DNA of 51,147 nt from Okeania sp. SIO3I5 (lineage in GTDB: Bacteria; Cyanobacteriota; Cyanobacteriia; Cyanobacteriales; Microcoleaceae), in assembly GCF_010672085.1 (NCBI RefSeq), contig NZ_JAAHHT010000025.1:55200-106346 (forward strand). Direction: 5' to 3'. The notes under the pieces are model-generated. The model was not told the origin of the DNA, searched no databases, and saw nothing but the letters and a program-made list of their open reading frames with translations. The translations under genes were made by a program, and so were the position numbers. Shown piece after piece: positions 9,200 to 18,145 of this stretch. Each line of letters opens with the position of its first letter. The stretch's first letter is position 1.

Positions 9200-10107
9200 A
9201 ATAATTTTGTTGTGATGATTACTTCTTTTTTTTTTGGGGAAATAACCCTAACTCTTCATCAATTTCCTTGGCAAGAGGCAAGGGATAATAATTGATTTTT
9301 GACGATAAAAATTGATTGTTTTAGCAAATTTTGGAGTTAGATACTTGATGGGTAACAGGTATTAATGGGGAAACCCATCATTATACTTTCCCTATTACCT
9401 ATTCTATTGCATTTAACCTGACAGAATGCTCTGCAAATATGTCGGGTAGCAAAACAGGTTTTTTGAGCTGGAATCAAAGTCCTCCACAACCCCAAGCACC
9501 GGATCGTTTAGGAGGGATTTAAGTCTTTTTCTATACATCAAGAGAGCGATCGCCGATCCTTGAGTGTTGACCACTTATTTTAGATAGCTTTTCTGATGTT
9601 TGTAATTAGGACTTGAGATGCAATTGCTCAAGGCTAAAAACTCACTATAGCTATACAGTTAATATTATCATCTTCCATTTCTATAAATAGATGCAACTAT
9701 TTGTATATTTTTTTGCAGTGCATTTATCCTAATTTTATAGATGGCTACAATTAGAGAATTTCTAGGAGTCATTTCAATTATCAGTTATTCAGTTAGCATA
9801 AGCATAGAGGAACTTTTTTAACAGTTATCAGTACCTCTCCTCTGCCTGTTTGCGCAGCATCACCTAGGAAAGCATTGGGATTGAAATATTGAACCTGTTT
9901 TTTTCATCTTAAATTTATCTGATTATCCGGATTATTTTGAAAAAAATTTGAGACATTAGCTGACTTGATTTTTTGCTGAACAGAGAATATCCTTCCGATC
10001 TAATAATTGTGAAGGGTTGATAGTTTTGAATAAATTTAGCATAGACACTTAAATCAGCCCAAACATTAACTGAAGCTCTGATTACCTGTTTTGAAAAAAA
10101 ATTTTAT
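9200..10107. other. Gene-poor spacer with dispersed repeat copy
   Basis: Apart from repeat copy 2 at 9822-9907 and a HIP1 octamer near 9544, I find no confident gene. A 27-codon frame at 9439-9522 (+), beginning MSGSKTGFLSWNQ and ending APDRLGGI, has protein-like composition and could be the tail of a decayed gene, but there is no support beyond that. AT-rich DNA precedes the end of the carboxypeptidase gene. Confidence 0.5.
9822..9907. repeat. Dispersed repeat, copy 2 of 2 (other copy 7330-7410)
   Basis: Same sequence and orientation as 7330-7410, with a short CCT insertion and a handful of substitutions. The copies are about 2.5 kb apart and could recombine to delete the gene between them. 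Confidence 0.8.
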
Positions 10108-11646
10108 TCAAGCAGAAAGCGGAACTTTCAGATGATATATATTGCTATATTTATCTTGAATATAATTAATAAATGGCTCAATACTTAAAGGTTTACCTGT
10201 TACCCGATGAATTAATTCATTAGCAGTATATTTGCGACCATGTTGATGAATATTTTGTTTCAACCATGTGTGTAAAAGAGTAAAATTACCCCGCTCAATA
10301 GCAACAGTAATTTCTGGGTTATACTTAACCGCAGCTTGATAAACTTGAGCAGCTATTAAATTACCCAAAGTATATCCTTGAAACATTCCCCCAATCATCT
10401 CACCATACCAATGTACATCCTGCATTACCCCTTCACTGTCATTAGCAGGAAAAATACCTAAATCTTTTTTATAACGTTCATTCCAAGCTTCAGGAAGGTC
10501 AGACACATCCAACTTACCCTCCAACATAGCCAATTCCAAATCAAACCGAATCATCACATGAAGATTATATGTCACCTCATCAGCATCAGTACGAATAGGA
10601 GACCTCGCCACCTTATTAATAGCCCGATAAAATTCCGAAACAGAAACAGGACTAAGTTGTTTAAGAAAAATACCCTGTAGTTGGGGATAAAAACATTCCC
10701 AAAATCCACGACTACGACCCACTATATTTTCCCATAATCTCGATTGGCTTTCATGGATACCACTAGAACTTCCTTCCGCGAGGGGAGTACCCTCTAATTC
10801 CAAACCAATACCTTGTTCATAGAGAGCATGGCCTACTTCATGGATGGTACTAAATAGGGCCTCGCTAAAATTATCTTCATAGACACGGGTGGTAATACGA
10901 ACATCCCCAATAGAAAAGCTAGAAGTAAAAGGGTGAGGTGTCTCATCTTGTCGGCCTCGCTGAAAATCAAAACCAATACGTTGGATGACGGCATACCCAA
11001 ACTTTAGTTGTTCTTCTTTTGAGAAATGTTGGTAAAGACAAGAGTCGTCTATGGGAGGCGCGGAGGTAATAGCTTCAACAATAGGTCGTAATTTTTGGCG
11101 CAGTTGGTTAAATAGAGGCCGGAGGATCGAGACTGTCATGCCTTCGTCTATAAAGTCGATGAGGGGATCGGCAATATGTTTGTAGGGGAAAAAGCTAGCT
11201 AGTTCCCGACTTAGTTCTAATGTTTTTTCTAAGTACGGTTCTACTATAGAAAAGTCTTCGAGTGATTTAGCCTTTACCCAAGCTTCATAAGATACAGCCT
11301 GATGTTGGGAAAATTTAGCCATAAATTCTGGGGGGACTCGGACAGCACGCTCGTAGTCTCGGCGAGTAACGCGGATTAGACTAGCTTCGGTGGAATCGTA
11401 GGGGAGGCTTTTTTCATAGGCCCGGAGGTCTTCGAGGAGTTTACCTATAATTGGCTCGGTACGTTTTTGATGGGCAAATTCTTTGAGGGTAGCTATTTGT
11501 CGGCCTCTGGCATAAGTTCCTCCAGTGGGCATATAGGTAGTTTGGTCCCAATTTAGCAGGGAGGCGGCAGCTTCTAAGTCTTGTATTTGGATAAGACGGT
11601 TTTTCAGTTCCAGGTATTTTGGTTCACAAAGACTGATGATTGACAT
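10108..11646 (-). CDS. Metal-dependent carboxypeptidase, M32 family (thermostable carboxypeptidase Taq-type)
   Basis: A 512-residue cytosolic zinc carboxypeptidase that removes C-terminal residues from peptides. It has the HEVGH zinc motif at 269-273, the third ligand in HESQSR (H298-R303, ligand E299), and the family signatures HPFTSSF and DVRITTRV upstream. The length matches the family (about 500). It has no signal peptide or membrane segment. The start ATG lacks a clear Shine-Dalgarno sequence, but residues 1-40 already fit the family N-terminal region. It is monocistronic; the next gene upstream on this strand lies more than 1 kb away beyond repeats. Confidence 0.95.
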   Translation of the reverse strand: MSIISLCEPKYLELKNRLIQIQDLEAAASLLNWDQTTYMPTGGTYARGRQIATLKEFAHQKRTEPIIGKLLEDLRAYEKSLPYDSTEASLIRVTRRDYERAVRVPPEFMAKFSQHQAVSYEAWVKAKSLEDFSIVEPYLEKTLELSRELASFFPYKHIADPLIDFIDEGMTVSILRPLFNQLRQKLRPIVEAITSAPPIDDSCLYQHFSKEEQLKFGYAVIQRIGFDFQRGRQDETPHPFTSSFSIGDVRITTRVYEDNFSEALFSTIHEVGHALYEQGIGLELEGTPLAEGSSSGIHESQSRLWENIVGRSRGFWECFYPQLQGIFLKQLSPVSVSEFYRAINKVARSPIRTDADEVTYNLHVMIRFDLELAMLEGKLDVSDLPEAWNERYKKDLGIFPANDSEGVMQDVHWYGEMIGGMFQGYTLGNLIAAQVYQAAVKYNPEITVAIERGNFTLLHTWLKQNIHQHGRKYTANELIHRVTGKPLSIEPFINYIQDKYSNIYHLKVPLSA

Positions 11647-11841
11647 AATGACGAAAGAATGTTATTGGGTTAGATTTTCTTTAATGTTTTGCTTATTAGG
11701 TGGGGTGAAATACATTAGGTTAACAATAGTAGAGTGCATCTTGCCTAATTTTATTTAAGTATAGGCAAGTTTGCACTTTTGGTTCTGTATATTGATGTCA
11801 GTCAGGTATAATATTACGCGCAAGTCATACCGTTCTACGGA

Positions 11842-12880
11842 AGTTCAGTAGGGTGCGTTAGACGACTTAAATTTAGACCATGAAAAGAATTCAGTAATCT
11901 GTCGCACGGCACCATTGAATATGTGTCACTCCACTACTCTTTTCTTGCTACAAAATATAGGATTAATTTGATATAGGATTATTTGTTTTTCTGGAGAGCG
12001 ATCGCTAACTTTTTGGATTATTTGCGAAGTAATATTGATGATTTATTATTGGGTGTTTGTCTGGGAGTTATCTGTCTGAGAGAGTAAAGTTTTTATCTGA
12101 GGATTTTCTAATAATTTTGTACGACTACTTAATAGCAATAAATGTAGATTGGGTTGAGGAACGAAACCCAACAATAATCTTTCTCCCTAATGCACAGTTT
12201 TAGCTGTGTCAGTCCAGTAGGGTGCGTTAGACGACTTAAATTTAGACCATGAAAAGGATTAAGTAATCTGTCGCACGGCACCATTGAATATGTGTCACTC
12301 CACTACTATTTTATTGCTACAAAATATAGGATTAATTTGATCTAGGATTATTTATTTTTCAGGAGAGCGATCGCTAACTTTTTGGATTATTTGCGAAGTA
12401 ATATTGATGATTTATTATTGGGTGTTTGTATGGGAGTTATCTGTCTGAGAGAGTAAAGTTTTTATCTGAGGATTTTCTAATAATTTTGCACGACTACTTA
12501 ATAGCAATAAGTGTAGGTTGGGTTGAGGAACGTTAGCGTAGCTTATCCGCAGGATAAACCCAACAATAATCTTTCTCCCTAATGCACAGTTTTAGGTGAA
12601 ACAGTCCAGTAGGGTGCGTTAGACGACTTAAATTTAGACGATGAAAAGGATTAAGTAATCTGTCGCACGGCACCATTGAATATGTGTCACTCCACTACTC
12701 TTTTCTTGCTACAAAATATAGGATTAACTTGATATAGGATTATTTGTTTTTCTGGAGAGCGATCGCTAACTTTTTGGATTATTTGCGAAGTAATATTGAT
12801 GATTTATTATTGGGTGTTTGTGTGGGAGTTATCTGTCTGAGAGAGTAAGGTTTTTATCTGAGGATTTTCTAATAATTTTG
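11842..12880. repeat. Three direct repeats (~390 bp) containing copies of the 3' end of the downstream TPR gene
   Basis: Units start with GTAGGGTGCGTTAGACGAC near 11848, 12216 and 12607. Each carries a long identical block that includes a HIP1 site and about 45-50 bp matching the last ~16 codons of the TPR gene ending at 12807 (TCTGTCTGAGAGAGTAAAG onward). In the first two units this block breaks off at AATAATTTTG and changes to unrelated sequence; in the third it continues into the intact gene. So the tail of the gene and its downstream DNA have been duplicated twice. Units 1 and 2 end with the TGACACAGCTAAAACTGTG element. The stretch 11647-11841 holds nothing recognisable. Confidence 0.9.
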
Positions 12881-15350
12881 CTGCATCTGCTAATAGTTTT
12901 TCACCCCAAAGTTCTTTTTTCAGGCGTTGCAAGTTTCCCCAATTTTTGTCTAATTTTAATCCTGCTTCGGCTATTGCTAAACCTTCTGAAATTTCACGTT
13001 TGTTGTAGAGGGCAACTCCTATTGCTAATTGAGGTTCTACAAATTGGTTATTAATTTCAAGTGCTGCTTGCCAATGTTCTATTGCTTCATCTATTTTTCC
13101 CATTTCATATTTAACTAAGCCAAGATTACTAATGGCAACTTTATAATCTGGTTTAATTTCTAGAGACTTTTGATATGCAAATATTGCTTGTTGATAAAAT
13201 TTTAACTGTAAGAAAACACTACCTTTACCAAACCAAGCATAGTGATAGTCTGGCTGAATTTCTAAAGCTTTTTCATAAGCAGCGATCGCCTCTTCATATC
13301 TTTCTAAATTTCTCAGTGCATCTCCCTTATTTTTCCAAGCATAGTGATAGTATGATTTAATTTTGATCGCTTTTTCATAAGCAGCAAGAGCCTCTTCATA
13401 TTTTTCTAAATCTTCCAGTGCAATGCCTTTACCATTCCAAGCATAGTGAAAATCTGGTTGAATTTCTAAAGCTTTTTCATAAGCAGCGATCGCCTCTTCA
13501 TATCTTTCTAATTTTCTCAGTGCATCTCCCTTATTGTCCCAAGCGTTGTGATAATCTGGTTGAATTTCTATCGCTTTTTCATAAGCCGCGAGTCCCTCTT
13601 TATATCTTTCTAAATTTTCCAGTGCAATGCCTTTACCATTCCAAGCATAGTGATAATCTGGTTGAATTTCTATCGCTTTTTCATAAGCAGCGATCGCCTC
13701 TTCATATCTTTCTAATTTTCTCAGAGAATCTCCCTTATTTTTCCAAGCATAGTGATAGTCTGATTTAATTTCTATCGCTTTTTCATAAGCAGCGAGCGCC
13801 TCTTCATATCTTTCTAAATTTTCCAGTACAATGCCTTTACCATTCCAAGCATAGTCATCATCTGGTTGAATTTCTATCGCTTTTTCATAAGCAGCGATCG
13901 CCTCTCCATATCTTTCTATTTTTTTTAGTAGAAAACCTTTAAAATTCCAAGCATAGTGATAGTCTGGTTTGATTTCTATAGCCTTTTCATAAGCAGCAAG
14001 AGCCTCTTCATATCTTTCTAAATTTTCCAGTGCATATCCTTTACTATCCCAAGTATAGTGATAGTCTGGTTTGATTTCTATCGCTTTTTCATAAGCAGCA
14101 AGCGCCTCTTCATATCTTTCTAAATTTTCCAGTGCATATCCTTTACTATCCCAAGCATAGTAATAGTCTGGTTTAATTTCTAGAGCTTTATCATAAGCAG
14201 CGATCGCCTCTTCATATCTTTCTAATTTTCTCAGTGCATCTCCCTTATTGTCCCAAGCATAGTGATAGTCTGGTTTAATTTCTAAAGCTTTTTCATAAGC
14301 AACAAGAGCCTCTTCGTATCTTTCTAACTTTTCCAGTGCAATACCTTTATTGTTCCAAGCATAATGATAGTCTGGTTTAATTTCTAAAGCTTTTTCATAA
14401 GCAGTGATCGCCTCTTCATATCTTTCTAACTTTCTCAGTGCATTACCTTTACCATTCCAAGCTTTGTAATAGTCCGGTTGAATTTCTAAAGCCTTTTCAT
14501 AAGCAGCGATCGCCTCTTCATATCTTTCTAATTTTATCAGTGCATTACCTTTACCATTCCAAGCTTTGTGATATTCCGATTCAATTTCTAAAGCTTTTTC
14601 ACAAGCAGCGATCGCCTCTTCATATTTACTTTCTGATTCTAGGATTAATCCCTGTTCAACCAATAGCTTTCCTTTCTCTTCATCAATATTATTTTCATCT
14701 TCTACTAAATCTTGAATATCCAAAAATTTTTGCCTTCTTTCTTCAGCAGTTAAATCCCCATATTTCTGATAATCTCCCTCCTGAATAATTCGAGATGATT
14801 CTTGAGCTACTAACTCCGGATCAGACTTAAATTCAAAAGTATTAGAACGCCAATCAAAAAAGTCTGGGCAACGATGAATAAAATATTTCAAAGCATACAC
14901 AGGCACAATAAAAACAAAGCAAATATCAAAATCATCCCTGAATCTTTCTCGATGTTGATTCAGGTGACTTAAAATCGGAGGTACACCCTTTTCACTGTAA
15001 CTATATCTCTCATAACTACTCCAGCCATTTTTCAGTTTATTCAACTCATATTCATACAGAGAAACTTCCAAACCAGTCACAAACAAAACATTAATATCCA
15101 GTCGATTTGGCAAATCAGCAACAAGATTATATAAATTCTTTATTGGTTCATTTAACCGCAAAACATCAACTTTTTTCTGAGGAATATCTTGCTTAACTTT
15201 CTCAATTAATTTTGTTCCTTCTGCGGGAGAAGATTCCACAAACAATAACCTAAAACCAAACGTTCTTTTGAGACATCTAACTATAGCTTTATATTCCGTT
15301 TCTGCGTCCTTCAATAAATTCTCATCCCAGTCTGTTAAATCTTGGTTCAT
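12807..15350 (-). CDS. TPR-repeat protein with N-terminal degenerate P-loop-like domain (ATPase partner, copy 1)
   Basis: An 847-residue soluble protein. Residues 1 to about 223 form a domain shared with the 23373-25085 protein: LLFVESSPAEGTKLIEKV looks like a strand-loop-helix where a Walker A should be but lacks GKS/T, NVLFVTGLE resembles a Walker B strand, and FDICFVFIVP and PDFFDWRS are further conserved strands. I infer a catalytically dead P-loop/STAND-like fold. About 17 TPR units of 34 residues (224-800) follow, many nearly identical (xAWNxKGxALxxLERYEEA), then a short tail. HIP1 octamers lie in the EAIAA codons at exact multiples of 102 bp. TPR arrays bind proteins; the partner here is probably the ATPase at 18146-19495, from which it is separated by a TnpB element. 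The function is unknown. Confidence 0.9.
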   Translation of the reverse strand: MNQDLTDWDENLLKDAETEYKAIVRCLKRTFGFRLLFVESSPAEGTKLIEKVKQDIPQKKVDVLRLNEPIKNLYNLVADLPNRLDINVLFVTGLEVSLYEYELNKLKNGWSSYERYSYSEKGVPPILSHLNQHRERFRDDFDICFVFIVPVYALKYFIHRCPDFFDWRSNTFEFKSDPELVAQESSRIIQEGDYQKYGDLTAEERRQKFLDIQDLVEDENNIDEEKGKLLVEQGLILESESKYEEAIAACEKALEIESEYHKAWNGKGNALIKLERYEEAIAAYEKALEIQPDYYKAWNGKGNALRKLERYEEAITAYEKALEIKPDYHYAWNNKGIALEKLERYEEALVAYEKALEIKPDYHYAWDNKGDALRKLERYEEAIAAYDKALEIKPDYYYAWDSKGYALENLERYEEALAAYEKAIEIKPDYHYTWDSKGYALENLERYEEALAAYEKAIEIKPDYHYAWNFKGFLLKKIERYGEAIAAYEKAIEIQPDDDYAWNGKGIVLENLERYEEALAAYEKAIEIKSDYHYAWKNKGDSLRKLERYEEAIAAYEKAIEIQPDYHYAWNGKGIALENLERYKEGLAAYEKAIEIQPDYHNAWDNKGDALRKLERYEEAIAAYEKALEIQPDFHYAWNGKGIALEDLEKYEEALAAYEKAIKIKSYYHYAWKNKGDALRNLERYEEAIAAYEKALEIQPDYHYAWFGKGSVFLQLKFYQQAIFAYQKSLEIKPDYKVAISNLGLVKYEMGKIDEAIEHWQAALEINNQFVEPQLAIGVALYNKREISEGLAIAEAGLKLDKNWGNLQRLKKELWGEKLLADAAKLLENPQIKTLLSQTDNSHTNTQ

Positions 15351-15358
15351 AGCTTTTG

Positions 15359-15835
15359 AAATAGCTCACACGGATTATGCCACAGATACACGGATTAATT
15401 TGTTAGTCTTATTCTAATTTGCTTCATTGCTTTTGATAGACAATTTAGCTTATTTTATATGGATAGCTCACACCGATTATGCCACGGATAGCTCACACCG
15501 ATTATGCCACGGATAGCTTACACCGATTATGCCACGGATAGCTCACACCGATTATGCCACGGATAGCTCACACTGATTATGCCACGAATAGCTCACACGG
15601 ATTATGCCACGGATAGCTCACACCGATTATGTCACGGATAGCTCACACGGATTTTGCCACGGATACACGGATTAATTTCTTAGTCTTATTCTAATTTTAA
15701 GCGATCGCTTCCTTCATTACTTTTGAAATATAATTTAGTTCAGCTCACACGAATAGCTCACACCGATTATGCCACGGATAGCTCACACGAATTATGCCAC
15801 GGATACACGGATTAATTTGTTGGTCTTATTATGGC
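15359..15835. repeat. Tandem array of 25-bp units (GGATAGCTCACACCGATTAT...)
   Basis: Eight contiguous 25-bp units run from 15461 to 15660, with single-base variation. Partial copies lie at 15359-15395 and 15743-15835, joined to a CACGGATTAATTTGTTAGTC phrase. Nearly the same sequence occurs inverted at 2966-3065. The array lies just upstream of the TPR gene start (15350), in its leader. The 25-bp period rules out coding. Confidence 0.9.
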
Positions 15836-15965
15836 AAAGATACACGAATTAATTTGTTAGTCTTATTGTTAAGCGATCGCTAAACCTGAAAGATTTAATT
15901 ATCAATTATTAATTATTCGGAAAATCTTATCTTCAACAATGGTAAAAAATTATGGTTAAAACTAA

Positions 15966-16130
15966 TTTAATTCAGATGGTGCAAGATTAGGTTGGTTAAT
16001 TGATAGTAAAAACCGGAAAGTAGAGATTTATCGGCAAAATCAAGAAGTGGAAATTTTGGAAGATCCTAATAATTTATCTGGGGAAGATGTATTACCTGGA
16101 TTTATTTTAGATTTAACAGAAGTTTGGTAA
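15966..16130 (+). pseudogene. Uma2-family nuclease remnant (C-terminal ~54 codons)
   Basis: A plus-strand frame with no start codon encodes a peptide starting SDGARLGWLIDSKNRKVEIY and ending LSGEDVLPGFILDLTEVW, then TAA. This is the conserved C-terminal part of Uma2 (DUF820, PD-(D/E)XK-type) proteins, where GWLIDP and LPGF are typical. The remaining ~130 residues are absent; a stop lies in frame directly upstream at 15963. It is a decayed fragment and the only plus-strand coding trace within the island. Confidence 0.75.
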
Positions 16131-16235
16131 AGGAACGCTATACAAATGGTTGTTGCTGACATGAATGGGTAGTGCAAAATTTGTAGTAGTAGACTGACAC
16201 ATCTTAAATAGTAGGTGATTAATCCCTCACGCCTG

Positions 16236-16690
16236 GGTGCTTCAGAAAATGTATCGACTATTTCTCTATCCGCAATAAAAGGAAAATTTGCCGATTCATT
16301 TTCTCACGGCGGAGTGCTTCAGAAAATGTATCGACTATTTCTCTTGACGCAACAGAAGAAAAATTTGCCGATTCATTTTCTCACGGCGGAGTGCTTCAGA
16401 AAATGTATCGACTATTTCTCTATCCGCAATAAAAGGAAAATTTGCCGATTCATTTTCTCACGGCGGGGTGCTTCAGAAAATGTATCGACTATTTCTCTAT
16501 CCGCAATAAAAGGAAAATTTGCCGATTCATTTTCTCACGGCGGAGTGCTTCATAAAATGTATCGACTATTTCTCTTGACGCAACAGAAGAAAAATTTGCC
16601 GATTCATTTTCTCACGGCGGAGTGCTTCAGAAAATGTCTTGACTATTTCTCTTGACGCAACAGAAGAAAAATTTTCCCATTCACCTGCTG
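16236..16690. repeat. Tandem array, six 77-bp units related to the 1.4-2.1 kb array
   Basis: GTGCTTCAG recurs at 16237, 16314, 16391, 16468, 16545 and 16622, an exact 77-bp period. The units share the framework TGCTTCAGAAAATG-ATC...CGCAAT with the 76-bp array at 1398-2153 but differ elsewhere. The 146-codon open frame across it simply reads the repeat in rotating frames and is not a gene. Confidence 0.9.
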
Positions 16691-16711
16691 TACAATACCT
16701 ACACAATTCCT

Positions 16712-16739
16712 GCAAAACTAGGAAAAACCTGGGTTTTGC
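16712..16739 (-). other. Right-end hairpin / probable omega-RNA 3' region
   Basis: GCAAAAC-TAGG-AAAAA-CCTG-GGTTTTGC forms an imperfect hairpin about 20 bp beyond the tnpB stop. In IS605-type elements the guide (omega) RNA overlaps the 3' end of tnpB and the right end, so this is where it would lie. A perfect 12-bp palindrome, GGAGCCGGCTCC, at 16770-16781 inside the last codons of tnpB could be a scaffold stem. This RNA is inferred, not shown. Confidence 0.45.
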
Positions 16740-16760
16740 CTTTGCAGCTTGCTTCCTGTT

Positions 16761-17991
16761 TCAACCTGGGGAGCCGGCTCCTTCCAGTTCGCAGGCGTAA
16801 TTTCGGGTGCAGCCCACCCTAGTTTTTTGATTAACTTCCCCATATTGGGATAACACAATTGCCGCGTTTAAGTCGCGGTCTATAACTGTTTCACAATAAG
16901 GACATTTATAGATGCGGTCACTTAGCTTTAGTTCTGAGTAAATATGACCGCAATTACTACAAGTTTTAGATGATGGAAACCACTGGTCAGCTAATACAAC
17001 ACTTCCGCCACTAGCAACAATTTTGGTTGTCAATCGTTGCTTAAATTTATAAAAACCTTGGCGGGCTACTGATGCTGCTAACTTTCGATTTTGCATCATG
17101 CCTTTGACGTTTAAATCTTCCAAGCAAACGTGCTTAATATTGTCTGCTAAATTCGTGGTAGTTTTTAAGGGTAAAATCCTTGCGAATATTAGCAATATGA
17201 GCATGATATTTGGCCAGCTTTTTGCAGTATTTAATCGCATTTTTAGAAGCTGGCTTACCCTGGCCGCCTAATTGTTTATTGCGGTTATGCCACTGGAAGT
17301 TGGCCAACTTTAATTGCTCTTTTTTAATTGACTCAGGAAGAGCAATAGCCATGTTTTCTGCCGATGAAGCTATTGTGCCAAACTGTTTAATACCTACATC
17401 AATACCAAAAAATTCTTGAGGACGTTCATCTAATAACGGATGAGCTGGCAATTTCTCTGCTTCTATAGCAAAACTTACAAACCATCTTTCCCCTGTTTTG
17501 CTAATAGTAAAAGTTTGAGTAGCTGTTGTGTAAGGCACTGGTTCAAATAATCTAAAAGTCCCTAATGTTGGTATTTTTACTTTGTTACCAGCTTTAACTG
17601 TAATTTTCCCATTGCTATAATCAACTGCAAAACTTTGTCGCTCTTTTTTGCGCTTAAATTTTGGTTGCTTGCTAGTTCCTTCTTTGTACCTTTTAAATGC
17701 TTTTCCTAAATTAATAAAAGCATTTTGATAAATTCGAGAGGAATAGTTATTTGTCCAAGCATATTCTGGCTGTTTTTTTACATAATTAGTAAAGACTTTC
17801 TTGGCTTCGTTTATGCGTTGGTTATAACTAAAATTAACCTCTTTACCCTGCTTATTTACTTTGGTTATGCCCTTGGTTTGATTAACCATATTAAGGCCAT
17901 AATTATACACAAAGCGGGCATAACCCGCACACTGAGCCATCAACAATCGTTCTTTATTGTTGAGCTTTAACTCCAGCTTAATTGCATACAT
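16761..17991 (-). pseudogene. tnpB: TnpB (RNA-guided nuclease of IS605 elements), interrupted by a frameshift
   Basis: The N-terminal part reads from ATG 17991 (strong AAGGAGGTGA upstream; a GTG at 18000 is less likely) to TAA inside 17134-17136 and holds the YARFVYN motif and the first RuvC acid in FFGIDVGIKQFG. The C-terminal part is in another frame and ends at 16761. It has the second acid (VCLEDLNVKGM), a zinc ribbon (CSNCG...CPYC) and the third acid (DRDLNAA). The two frames join cleanly at a run of five T/A residues at 17162-17166: with one base fewer the protein would read KDFTLKTTTNLADNIKHV, as in intact TnpB, about 410 residues. All catalytic residues survive. It is either a recent one-base insertion, a slippage site or a sequencing error. 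Confidence 0.88.
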
Positions 17992-18024
17992 TTTTATCAC
18001 CTCCTTGTTATTACTATAGGCTAT

Positions 18025-18076
18025 TTGCTGAAAAATTTCTCGATATCAAGGCTATTTTACTAGATTTTTCCAGCAA
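18025..18076. other. Imperfect palindrome upstream of tnpB (possible left end)
   Basis: TTGCTGAAAAAT and ATTTTTCCAGCAA pair with one bulged base around a 27-nt loop. The position just outside tnpB suits the left-end hairpin of an IS200/IS605-type element. Beyond it, 18119-18145 carries a TGACACGGCTAAAATTGTG copy of the dispersed element, ending next to the ATPase stop. Confidence 0.5.
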
Positions 18077-18145
18077 TTGCCAGGGATATCAAGACTAGCT
18101 AATCGGCTCCATTTTTTAATGCACAATTTTAGCCGTGTCAGTCTA

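Larger units (their letters stand above)
16700..18080 (-). mobile_element. IS200/IS605-type tnpB-only element (approximate ends)
   Basis: The tnpB gene is flanked by palindromes of the kind used by this superfamily. On the 5' side of tnpB, TTGCTGAAAAAT (18025-18036) pairs with ATTTTTCCAGCAA (18064-18076). On the 3' side, GCAAAACTAGG (16712-16722) pairs with CCTGGGTTTTGC (16728-16739). No tnpA (Y1 transposase) is present, so the element is not autonomous. Exact ends cannot be set without an empty site. It lies between two genes that are adjacent and overlapping in the second copy of the same system (25082-25085). Confidence 0.7.

Noticed and set aside
12818-14788. Open frames on the plus strand opposite the TPR gene
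   Set aside because: They are antisense shadows of the 102-bp coding repeat, with the repeated motif HKQRSPLHIF, and have no independent support.
16215-16655. 146-codon frame on the plus strand
   Set aside because: It reads through the 77-bp tandem repeat in rotating frames.
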